Shown here: one piece after another, positions 1 to 5,181 of the stretch | How the letters are laid out: the number at the start of each line of letters is the position of its first letter | How positions within the stretch are numbered: the first letter of the stretch is position 1 | Origin: Candidatus Parcubacteria bacterium | Lineage (GTDB): Bacteria; Patescibacteriota; Minisyncoccia; Phycocordibacterales; Zambryskibacteraceae | Direction of reading: 5' to 3' | Length of the DNA stretch: 7,183 bases | Assembly (NCBI GenBank): GCA_019661805.1 | Contig: JAIFWR010000037.1 | Coordinates: 1-7,183, forward strand | The notes under the pieces: generated by a model | Told to the model about the DNA's origin: nothing | The model's database searches: none | What the model saw: the letters and a program-made list of their open reading frames with translations, nothing else | Program-made: the position numbers and the translations under genes

Positions 1-812
1 TCATCGAGATCTTCGGCCCCGAATCCTCCGGCAAGACGACGCTCTCCCTCCACGTCGTGGCCGAGGCGCAGAGGATGGGCGGCATCTGCGCCTTCATCGA
101 CGCCGAGCACGCCATGGACCCGGAGTACGCGAAGCGGCTCGGCGTGAGGATCGACGAGCTCCTCATCTCCCAGCCCGACACCGGCGAGCAAGCGCTCGAG
201 ATCGTCGACTCTCTCGTGCGCTCCGGCAAGCTCGACGTCATCGTCATCGACTCGGTCGCGGCGCTTACCCCCAAGGACGAGATCGAGGGCGACATGGGCG
301 CGCACCATGTCGGCAAGCAAGCCAGGCTCATGAGCCAGGCCCTCCGCAAATTGACCGCGATCGTCGCGAAGACGAAGACGGTCGTCATTTTCATCAATCA
401 GATACGTATGCAGATCGGCGTCATGTTCGGGAACCCCGAGACGACGCCGGGCGGCAAAGCCTTGAAGTTCTACACCTCGGTGCGCCTCGACATACGGCGG
501 ATCGCCCAGATCAAGAAGGGCGACGAGGTCATGGGCGGCCGGACGCGCGTGAAGGTGGTCAAGAACAAGGTCGCCGCGCCCTTCAAGCAGACGGAGTTCG
601 ACCTCATGTACAACGAGGGCATTTCCCGCGAGGGCGAGATCATCGCCTTGGGTGAGAAGTTCGGCTTCGTGCAGAAGTCGGGCAGCACGTACAAGTTCAA
701 GGACGAGAAGCTCGCCGTCGGCTACGACGCGACCCGCACCTACCTGCGCGAGAACAAGAAAGTCGCTGACGAAATATTGAAAGAGATCAGGACGAAGCTC
801 AAGGAAGGTTAG
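1..812 (+). CDS. recA: Recombinase RecA, C-terminal ~80% (5' end outside window)
   Basis: RecA forms ATP-dependent filaments on single-stranded DNA, carries out strand exchange in recombinational repair, and promotes LexA-type self-cleavage. The frame is open from base 3, so the gene enters from the left; 269 residues are present. The first visible residues contain the Walker A loop GPESSGKT (bases 15-38), which is residues 66-73 in E. coli, so about 61 residues are missing. Also visible are F-I-D-A-E-H-A (the Glu equivalent to E. coli E96), the Walker B stretch L-D-V-I-V-I-D-S, the L2 loop region [19 protein letters not shown], and A-A-P-F-K-Q. The inferred full length is about 330 residues. 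The C-terminus ends in a basic K-L-K-E-G and lacks the long acidic tail that restrains E. coli RecA. The TAG stop is 14 bases before a hairpin terminator. Identification is secure. Confidence 0.98.
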   Translation, partial: IEIFGPESSGKTTLSLHVVAEAQRMGGICAFIDAEHAMDPEYAKRLGVRIDELLISQPDTGEQALEIVDSLVRSGKLDVIVIDSVAALTPKDEIEGDMGAHHVGKQARLMSQALRKLTAIVAKTKTVVIFINQIRMQIGVMFGNPETTPGGKALKFYTSVRLDIRRIAQIKKGDEVMGGRTRVKVVKNKVAAPFKQTEFDLMYNEGISREGEIIALGEKFGFVQKSGSTYKFKDEKLAVGYDATRTYLRENKKVADEILKEIRTKLKEG

Positions 813-849
813 AAAAATAAAAAGACGGGCTCCGGTGAGCCCACCTTTT
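813..849. terminator. Bidirectional intrinsic terminator between recA and the small minus-strand gene
   Basis: A perfect 6-bp GC-rich stem, GGGCTC (827-832) and GAGCCC (837-842), closes a CGGT loop. On the plus strand it is followed by ACC and four T (846-849), which would end recA. On the minus strand the same hairpin is followed by GTC and two runs of five T (823-819 and 817-813), a stronger U-tract, which would end the 51-residue membrane protein gene. The position between two converging genes supports dual use. The stem is short, so efficiency on the plus strand is uncertain. Confidence 0.75.
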
Positions 850-858
850 CTCTACACT

Positions 859-1014
859 CTACAGCCGCACGAGGCGTACGATGATCGCGCACACACAGGC
901 AATCGGAACCCAGATGAGATTTACTTTCTCCAACGAGATTCCCACGATGGCGCCGCCGATGCCGATGCTACAAAGCGCGATATCGACGACCAGTGGACCG
1001 AAGAACTTCTTCAT
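859..1014 (-). CDS. Small hypothetical membrane protein, 51 aa, two predicted helices
   Basis: I do not recognise the family. The ORF starts MKKFFGPLVVDIALCSIGIG and ends in I-I-V-R-L-V-R-L before TAG. Residues 7-28 and about 32-46 are strongly hydrophobic, joined by a short polar turn (L-E-K-V-N), so a two-helix hairpin in the membrane with basic ends is likely. Three cysteines (C15, C40, C42) lie in or near the helices. The ATG is preceded four bases upstream by GAGGTG (1024-1019), a good Shine-Dalgarno sequence, and then by a consensus-quality promoter. A terminator with a U-tract follows the stop codon. This complete set of expression signals is the reason to call so short an ORF a gene. 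It converges with recA and diverges from efp, so it forms its own transcription unit. Function is unknown. Confidence 0.72.
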   Translation of the reverse strand: MKKFFGPLVVDIALCSIGIGGAIVGISLEKVNLIWVPIACVCAIIVRLVRL

Positions 1015-1018
1015 CTTT

Positions 1019-1060
1019 CACCTCTTTCTCTATCATACACCCTTTTATATAAAATGTCAA
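1019..1060 (-). promoter_or_regulatory. Sigma70-type promoter and RBS of the 51-aa membrane protein gene
   Basis: Read on the minus strand, TTGACA (1060-1055, perfect -35) is followed by a 17-bp spacer and TATGAT (1037-1032, five of six matches to TATAAT). The expected start of transcription is about 1025-1026, leaving a leader of only about 10 bases that holds the GAGGTG ribosome binding site (1024-1019), four bases before ATG. This is the strongest promoter I can see in the window. Confidence 0.8.
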
Positions 1061-1061
1061 G

Positions 1062-1090
1062 TATATTTTAGGCCTTAACTGGGCTATATT
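1062..1090 (+). promoter_or_regulatory. Tentative efp promoter, possibly giving a leaderless mRNA
   Basis: TATATT at 1085-1090 resembles a -10 box. It lies nine bases before the efp ATG at 1100, so transcription would begin within a few bases of the start codon. No useful Shine-Dalgarno sequence precedes the ATG; an AGGA at 1094-1097 is too close. The -35 position (1062-1067, TATATT) matches the consensus poorly. This is a weak call based on position and base composition only. Confidence 0.3.
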
Positions 1091-1099
1091 TCTAGGACC

Positions 1100-1635
1100 A
1101 TGTTGGATTACAGCGAGGTCACGCTCCACAAATACATCATCTTCGAGAACGAGCCGTGGGAGGTCATCGGCTCGCACGTCTTCCGTAAGCAGCAGCGGAA
1201 GCCCTCATTACCGGCAGGATTACCGAAGTCTCCTTCCACGTCTCGGACAAAGTCGAGGAAGCGGACATCGACAAGCAGGAAGTGAAGTATCTTTATACCA
1301 ATAAGGGCGAGTACTGGTTCTGCGAGGCGCATGACCCGAGCAAGCGCTTCAAGCTCGAAGAAGAGCTCATCGGCCCCGCCGCCAAGTTCCTCAAACCCAA
1401 TACGGTCGCCGACGGCATGGTCTTCGACGAGAAGATCATCGGGTTGAAGCTCCCCGTGAAAATGGAGTTGAAGGTCACCGAGGCTCACGAAGCGACCCGC
1501 GGCAACACCGCCCAGGGCGCGACCAAGGCCGTCGTCCTCGAGACCGGCGCCGAGATCCAGGTGCCGATGTTTATCAAAGAGGGGGACGTGGTGCGGGTGA
1601 ATACGGAGACGGGCGAGTACACAGATCGAGTATAA
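1100..1635 (+). pseudogene. efp: Elongation factor P, frameshifted by a ~25-base deletion
   Basis: EF-P binds the ribosome between the P and E sites and relieves stalling on polyproline. The first frame gives 35 good N-terminal residues, from MLDYSEVTLHKYIIF to the loop R-K-Q-Q-R-K-P (P35 at 1202-1204), then nonsense until a stop at 1283-1285. The frame shifted by -1 resumes at 1204 with L-I-T-G-R-I-T-E-V and runs intact through both OB-fold domains, including V-L-E-T-G-A-E-I-Q-V-P-M-F-I and the C-terminal T-G-E-Y-T-D-R-V, to TAA at 1635. Ungapped alignment to E. coli EF-P from G-E-P-Y to L-T-G leaves eight residues unaccounted for. The lost DNA is therefore about 25 bases (24 + 1), covering the end of the tip loop and the following strand (family K-L-R-x-L). 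Restored length would be about 186 residues, close to E. coli's 188. Glutamine or arginine, rather than lysine, occupies the loop tip where E. coli has the modified K34. The cause may be a real mutation or an assembly error. Confidence 0.88.
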
Positions 1636-1843
1636 GCCCGACGAGGAAGCCGGTGAAGGACCAGTAGAGGAGGATGAAGGCGAACTCCTTGCCGCTTGCC
1701 TCCGGGACAGAGCCGAAGATCTTGTAGACGGCGATGAGGGGGAGGAAGACGGGCGTCGCCAAGAACTTGATTTGAAAGAGAAACACGACCCCGACAAGCG
1801 CGGGGAAGAGTATCATTCCCGAAAGAGAGTACGGGAAACGCAT
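1574..1843 (-). CDS. Hypothetical small membrane protein, 89 aa, overlapping efp 3' end
   Basis: I do not recognise the family. The product is hydrophobic from residue 10 to 44 (M-I-L-F-P-A-L-V-G-V-V-F onward, probably two short helices split by K26) and again from 53 to 74 (E-F-A-F-I-L-L-Y-W onward), giving two to three predicted membrane segments. The last ~20 residues (C-T-R-P-S-P-Y-S-P-A-P-R-P-P-L) are proline- and arginine-rich and are simply the antisense of the efp 3' end, with which the gene overlaps tail to tail by 62 bases. The ATG at 1843 is preferred because a TATAAT box sits just upstream; M10 (1816) is an alternative but lacks a ribosome binding site. The gene lies 57 bases downstream of rpsR on the same strand. 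Hydrophobicity and promoter placement support it; the family is unknown and the C-terminus is doubtful. Confidence 0.55.
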   Translation of the reverse strand: MRFPYSLSGMILFPALVGVVFLFQIKFLATPVFLPLIAVYKIFGSVPEASGKEFAFILLYWSFTGFLVGLILDLCTRPSPYSPAPRPPL

Positions 1844-1849
1844 CCACTT

Positions 1850-1855
1850 ATTATA
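1850..1855 (-). promoter_or_regulatory. -10 box (TATAAT) of the 89-aa membrane protein gene
   Basis: On the minus strand a perfect TATAAT (1855-1850) is separated from the ATG at 1843 by six bases, so the expected transcription start falls at or next to the start codon and the message could be leaderless. The -35 position (about 1878-1873, TTCCCG) keeps only part of the consensus. The spacer overlaps one arm of the three-arm repeat described separately, which could act as an operator. Confidence 0.45.
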
Positions 1856-1859
1856 AACT

Positions 1860-1914
1860 ATCTCGAAACGTGCGGGAATTGTTCCTAACGTATCGAGATG
1901 TTATCTCGATACGT
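1860..1914. repeat. Three-arm repeat able to form two alternative hairpins at the rpsR 3' end
   Basis: Arm B (1888-1899, ACGTATCGAGAT) pairs perfectly over 12 bp with arm C (1903-1914) across a 3-base loop. Arm A (1860-1871, ATCTCGAAACGT) is a direct copy of arm C with one mismatch (11 of 12), so B can pair instead with A across a 16-base loop. That loop itself contains a small inverted repeat, GGAA TTG TTCC (1875-1885). The B:C hairpin contains the rpsR stop codon (1903-1901) and its last codons. There is no T-run after either hairpin on the minus strand, so it is not a classic terminator. It could protect an mRNA end, act as an attenuator, or be protein-binding half-sites near the promoter of the next gene. 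Confidence 0.8.
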
Positions 1915-2101
1915 AGGGCAATAATCCCATGAACCGGGCGCGCTTCACCGCGACGGCGAGCTGGCGCTGGTTCTTTGCGGGAGCGGCGCTCCGCTTCTTC
2001 GACTGGATCCTCGCGTGGGGGGTGAGGAACTTCTTCAGCGTCTCGACGTCCTTGTAGTCGACGTACTCGATCCTATTTTCCTTGAAATAATTCTTGTGCA
2101 T
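1901..2101 (-). CDS. rpsR: 30S ribosomal protein bS18
   Basis: bS18 binds with bS6 in the platform of the small ribosomal subunit. The 66-residue product contains the family core: Y-V-D-Y-K-D-V-E-T-L-K-K-F-L-T-P, then A-K-N-Q-R-Q-L-A-V-A-V-K-R-A-R-F-M-G-L-L-P-Y near the end. It is short because the basic N-terminal extension is nearly absent, and it has no cysteines at the positions where some bS18 proteins bind zinc (F-K-E-N in place of a Cys-containing segment). The ATG lies two bases after the ssb stop, with no clear ribosome binding site, suggesting translational coupling. It is the last gene of the run, and its stop codon is buried in the 1888-1914 hairpin. Confidence 0.96.
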   Translation of the reverse strand: MHKNYFKENRIEYVDYKDVETLKKFLTPHARIQSKKRSAAPAKNQRQLAVAVKRARFMGLLPYVSR

Positions 2102-2103
2102 GG

Positions 2104-2565
2104 CTAGAAGGGGATGTCGTCAATGTTAATGTTTTCCTCCGGATATTCGATAGTGTCGGCCGGCGGTGCTAAATCTGCCTGGGGGGCAGATTTAGGGCCA
2201 GCGGACTTAGCCGAAGGGGTGCCTCCACCCGTACCTCCCGCCCTTGGTCCAAACTGGATCCTATCCGCGACGACCTCGGTGCGGTACTTCTTCTGCCCAC
2301 TGGCGTCGTCCCAGGAGCGGGTCTGCATCCGACCCTCGACGAGGAGGCTCGCGCCCTTCCTCAAGTACTGCGCAGTCGTCTCAGCCTGGCGGCCGAAGAC
2401 GACGACGTTGTGGTAGTCGACGGACTCCTGCTTGGCGCCGTTCTTGTCCTTCCAGACCCGGTTGGTCGCGACCGAGAGCGTAGCGACCTGGATGCCGGAC
2501 GGGAGCGAGCGGAGCTCGGGGTCGCGGGTTAAGTTGCCGATGATGATCGCTCGGTTGAAATACAT
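2104..2565 (-). CDS. ssb: Single-stranded DNA-binding protein
   Basis: SSB coats single-stranded DNA during replication, recombination and repair and recruits partner enzymes through its C-terminal tip. Residues 1-108 are the OB fold (M-Y-F-N-R-A-I-I-I-G-N-L-T-R-D-P-E-L-R at the start; V-D-Y-H-N-V-V-V-F-G and Y-L-R-K-G in the middle). Residues about 109-135 are a flexible linker rich in Gly, Pro, Ala and Ser, and the acidic tail ends in D-D-I-P-F, the partner-binding tip. At 153 residues it is normal in length. It starts four bases after rpsF; an AGGAG (2582-2578) inside the rpsF end is 12 bases from the ATG and may serve as a distant ribosome binding site. The order rpsF-ssb-rpsR is the classic bacterial arrangement. 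A perfect inverted repeat lies inside the linker coding region (2169-2195). Confidence 0.98.
   Translation of the reverse strand: MYFNRAIIIGNLTRDPELRSLPSGIQVATLSVATNRVWKDKNGAKQESVDYHNVVVFGRQAETTAQYLRKGASLLVEGRMQTRSWDDASGQKKYRTEVVADRIQFGPRAGGTGGGTPSAKSAGPKSAPQADLAPPADTIEYPEENINIDDIPF
2169..2195. repeat. 11-bp perfect inverted repeat inside the ssb linker
   Basis: CTAAATCTGCC (2169-2179) and GGCAGATTTAG (2185-2195) are exact inverted copies separated by TGGGG. The element encodes SSB residues 124-133 (P-K-S-A-P-Q-A-D-L-A). Its AT-rich ends give codons such as AAA and TTA, while the surrounding ssb sequence mostly uses G- or C-ending codons. No T-run follows, so it is unlikely to be an intrinsic terminator. 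It may be a small palindromic insertion tolerated in the disordered linker, or an mRNA structure influencing ssb/rpsR expression. Confidence 0.75.
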
Positions 2566-2569
2566 ATGG

Positions 2570-2989
2570 TTATTCTACTCCTGCGGCCTTTGCCTCGCCA
2601 TTGGGGACTTCGGGAACCTCCTTGGCTATGAGCGCCTCGCGGGCCTTGGCGAAGGTGAAGTCGCTCTCCCGGGGAGCCTTGATGAGGAGGAAGCGGAGGA
2701 CTTCCTCCATTTTCGAAACAGCCTCCTTCACGCCTGCGGCGGCCGAGGGCTCGGCCTCGAACTTGACCCAGCCGATGTAGGCGTCGTTGACGACGTAGCG
2801 CGAGACGCCGACGGTCTTCGTCATGGTGTAGGCAAGGTCGATCTTCTCGGGACTTTCGGAAGCGATTTCCGTACCACCGGCGGCCGAGACGGCCTTCTTC
2901 AAGGCATCTTCGGCGCCCTCGAGCTGGTCCTCGGTAATCGAGGGCAGGAGGAGGTAGCCCAATTCGTAGACTTGTGTGTTTCCTTCCAT
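2570..2989 (-). CDS. rpsF: 30S ribosomal protein bS6
   Basis: bS6 pairs with bS18 on the small subunit platform. The 139-residue product has the ferredoxin-like bS6 core: Y-E-L-G-Y-L-L-L-P near the start, K-I-D-L-A-Y-T-M-T-K in the middle, and the helix ending V-L-R-F-L-L-I-K. It is followed by a C-terminal extension of about 35 residues rich in Ala, Glu and Lys, somewhat longer than the minimal family member of about 95-100 residues. The ATG is eight bases after the tatD stop. In many bacteria the S6:S18 complex binds a structured leader upstream of rpsF to control the operon; there is no room for one here, so regulation must come from elsewhere. It is followed by ssb and rpsR. Confidence 0.95.
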   Translation of the reverse strand: MEGNTQVYELGYLLLPSITEDQLEGAEDALKKAVSAAGGTEIASESPEKIDLAYTMTKTVGVSRYVVNDAYIGWVKFEAEPSAAAGVKEAVSKMEEVLRFLLIKAPRESDFTFAKAREALIAKEVPEVPNGEAKAAGVE

Positions 2990-2997
2990 ATTCAGAG

Positions 2998-3741
2998 CTA
3001 ATACCCTACCATGGCGAGCGCGTTATTGACAAGGGTCCTTCGGACGAGCTCAAGGTCTTCTCCGCGGATCTCAGCAATGCGCCTGACGACCTCTTTTACA
3101 TAGGAAGGCTCGTTCCTCTTCCCCCGGTAGGGCGCCGGGGCGACAAACGGAGCATCCGTCTCGGCCATGATCATGCCCAGAGGCGCCTTTTTGATCACTT
3201 CGTCGTAGCTCGCGGTAAACGTGATTACCCCCGTGAAAGAGACCGTGAACCCTATGGCAAAGAACCTCTCCGCGGTCGCAGAATCCCCGGCAAAGAAGTG
3301 AATATTGCCCCGAAGCTTCTCGCCGTGTTCCTTCTTGAGCGGCTCGAGGATCTCCAGGAGTTCTGGGTAGGCATCGCGGGCGTGGATCATAAGCGGCTTT
3401 CCTAGCTCGAGGGCAAAGGCGACTTGGTCCACAAAAAGCGCCTTCTGCCTCTCGTAATCTTCAGCCTTCTTCGCGTGGAAGAAGTCGAGCCCGCATTCCC
3501 CTATCGCGACCACTTTCCTCTCAAAAACCCGCGTCGGGTTGTCGACCGGGTGGACGCCAATGCAGGCGTAGATCTCGGGATACTTCTCCGCGAGCTCGAC
3601 CGCGCGTTTTGAGGACTTATAATCCGTCCCGACGACGATGGTGTGCGTCTCGCTCTCCCTCAATCGCAGGATGACCTCGTCCCAATCCTTGTCATAGTCC
3701 CCGAAATTAAGGTGCGAATGGATGTCGAAGTATTTAGGCAT
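2998..3741 (-). CDS. tatD: TatD family metal-dependent hydrolase (DNase)
   Basis: TatD-type enzymes are TIM-barrel amidohydrolase-fold metal-dependent nucleases; E. coli TatD is a 3'-5' exonuclease on single-stranded DNA and RNA with a role in oxidative damage repair. The 247-residue protein shows the expected metal ligands: H8 and H10 in D-I-H-S-H-L-N, E82 in A-I-G-E-C-G-L-D-F-F, H120 in M-I-H-A-R-D-A, H148 in N-I-H-F-F-A-G, and D196 in A-E-T-D-A-P-F-V. G-V-H-P (62-65) is also typical. It lies directly downstream of metG with an 8-base overlap (ATGCCTAA carries both the tatD start and the metG stop), implying translational coupling. metG-tatD adjacency is known in other bacteria such as Bacillus. 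The exact substrate in this organism is not deducible. Confidence 0.95.
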   Translation of the reverse strand: MPKYFDIHSHLNFGDYDKDWDEVILRLRESETHTIVVGTDYKSSKRAVELAEKYPEIYACIGVHPVDNPTRVFERKVVAIGECGLDFFHAKKAEDYERQKALFVDQVAFALELGKPLMIHARDAYPELLEILEPLKKEHGEKLRGNIHFFAGDSATAERFFAIGFTVSFTGVITFTASYDEVIKKAPLGMIMAETDAPFVAPAPYRGKRNEPSYVKEVVRRIAEIRGEDLELVRRTLVNNALAMVGY

Positions 3742-5173
3742 TGATGCGGGGGAAGAGATTTTCGGGCTTTTTGTTATTCTCTATCGCCAAAAGTATTTTT
3801 TCTGAAGTTTTGGGTAAGAATGGACGAAGGGCAATAGCAACGCTATACATTCTTTCAACAAATTGAGTAATCAGTTTTTTGCCTTCATCAACATTGATTT
3901 TTATAATCTCAAAGGGTTTATGCAACTGAATCTTATAATCAATATCTTTCATGTCCTCCCAAACCAAATTCATTGAATTCGCAAAATCCAACTTTGATAG
4001 TTCCTTTGTGTAATCCAACCGAGGATAAATTTCTTTCTTTGTATCTACAGGTTCCAAATAATCTTCTGCCAATTTCATAATCCTAGATACTAAATTCCCA
4101 AGCCCGTTTACTAATCCGGCCTCATACCATTCATCTAATTTTTCCCATGTCACGTCAGTATCCTCGGTCGAATGGATGTGGCGCAAAACGAGGTAGCGAG
4201 TAGCATCGATGCCATATTTTTTGACCAGTTCAAAGGGACTAATAACATTCCCGATAGACTTGCTCATTTTCTGTCCACCCGAGTTGACGAAACCGTGGTA
4301 GAAAACCTGGTCCGTATGCTTAATTCCAGCAGAAAGAAGGATGCCTTGCCACATGATTGACTGAAAACGGACCTGGTCCTTGCCTGCAACCTGGAGCGTA
4401 TGACCGTTTTTCCAGAACTTCTCGAAATTGCCACCCTCGTCCGGCCAGCCAAGCGTAGAAATGTAGTTCGTGAGCGCGTCGAACCATACGTACATGACCT
4501 GCGTATCGTCGCCCGGCACCGGCACGCCCCACGCGAGACGACTTTTCTCGCGGGAAATACTGAAGTCTTCAAGCCCTTCATTCACAAAATTGATCGCCTC
4601 TTCCCTTCTCCAATCAGGAATGATCACTGCGGGGTCCTGGAGGTACCCGAGAATCTCATTTTGATACTTAGAAAGGCGGAAGAACCAGTTCTTCTCTTTC
4701 CTAAGCTCCGGCTCGGTGCCATGGATGACGCACTTGCCGTCCGCCATATCGCGTTCCGTAAGATAGCGCTCGCAGCCGACGCAGTAGAGACCCTCAAACT
4801 CCTTTTCGTATATGTCCCCCGCCGCCTCGCAGCGCTTCCACATTTCCTGGGCGGCCTTCACGTGATGCGGATCGGTAGTGCGAATGAAATTATCATTGGA
4901 GAGATCGAGTGCTTCTTTGAGCTCGCCGAATTTTGCCGCATAGAAATCGACATATTCTTTCACATCCTTTTCCGCTTTTTCTGCCGCTTCAAAAATCTTC
5001 TGTCCGTGCTCGTCAGAACCGGTAGAGAAAAAGACATTTTCTTCCCCAAGTTTCCAGCGGTTATAGCGAGCCAGCACGTCGGCCTGCAATATTTCCAAAG
5101 CAAACCCGATATGCGGCTCGGCGTTGACGTAGGGAATCGTCGTCGTGATGTAGAAGGGTTTCTTGTCCATCAT
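3734..5173 (-). CDS. metG: Methionyl-tRNA synthetase, minimal form
   Basis: MetRS charges tRNA-Met with methionine in the cytoplasm, for both initiation and elongation. The class I signatures are H-I-G-F (residues 21-24) in P-Y-V-N-A-E-P-H-I-G-F and K-M-S-K-S (302-306). The connective domain has one metal knot with ligands C131, C134, C148 and H151 (C-x2-C ... C-x2-H), as in the Thermus-type enzyme. The C-terminal helical domain, with L-R-P-F-L-P-K-T-S-E-K-I near its end, would bind the anticodon. At 479 residues it lacks the optional C-terminal EMAP-like tRNA-binding domain. The start is MM; either ATG (5173 or 5170) is possible and no clear ribosome binding site is visible. It starts eight bases after the AI-2E gene and overlaps tatD by 8. 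Base composition changes sharply near the KMSKS codons: the part encoding residues after it is AT-rich. Confidence 0.97.
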   Translation of the reverse strand: MMDKKPFYITTTIPYVNAEPHIGFALEILQADVLARYNRWKLGEENVFFSTGSDEHGQKIFEAAEKAEKDVKEYVDFYAAKFGELKEALDLSNDNFIRTTDPHHVKAAQEMWKRCEAAGDIYEKEFEGLYCVGCERYLTERDMADGKCVIHGTEPELRKEKNWFFRLSKYQNEILGYLQDPAVIIPDWRREEAINFVNEGLEDFSISREKSRLAWGVPVPGDDTQVMYVWFDALTNYISTLGWPDEGGNFEKFWKNGHTLQVAGKDQVRFQSIMWQGILLSAGIKHTDQVFYHGFVNSGGQKMSKSIGNVISPFELVKKYGIDATRYLVLRHIHSTEDTDVTWEKLDEWYEAGLVNGLGNLVSRIMKLAEDYLEPVDTKKEIYPRLDYTKELSKLDFANSMNLVWEDMKDIDYKIQLHKPFEIIKINVDEGKKLITQFVERMYSVAIALRPFLPKTSEKILLAIENNKKPENLFPRINA

Positions 5174-5181
5174 GCGGAAAA

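Noticed and set aside
835..1078. Plus-strand ORFs between recA and efp
   Set aside because: They overlap the 51-aa minus-strand gene, which has promoter, RBS and terminator, and they lack any of these themselves.
1196..1210. Programmed -1 frameshift in efp
   Set aside because: The site has no X-XXY-YYZ slippery heptamer, EF-P is not known to use one, and the joined product would still lack eight conserved residues.
1108..1797. Minus-strand ORF of 229 codons across efp
   Set aside because: The translation is low-complexity Ser/Pro/Arg and then the mirror of EF-P; it conflicts with the better hydrophobic ORF at 1574-1843.
1888..1914. Strong intrinsic terminator for the rpsF-ssb-rpsR run
   Set aside because: The stem is strong, but neither strand has a T-run directly after it, so it is described as a structured repeat instead.
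2432..3001. Plus-strand ORF of 189 codons antisense to ssb and rpsF
   Set aside because: It lies wholly opposite two certain genes, has no ribosome binding site or recognisable motif, and is the kind of open antisense frame that GC-rich codon bias produces.
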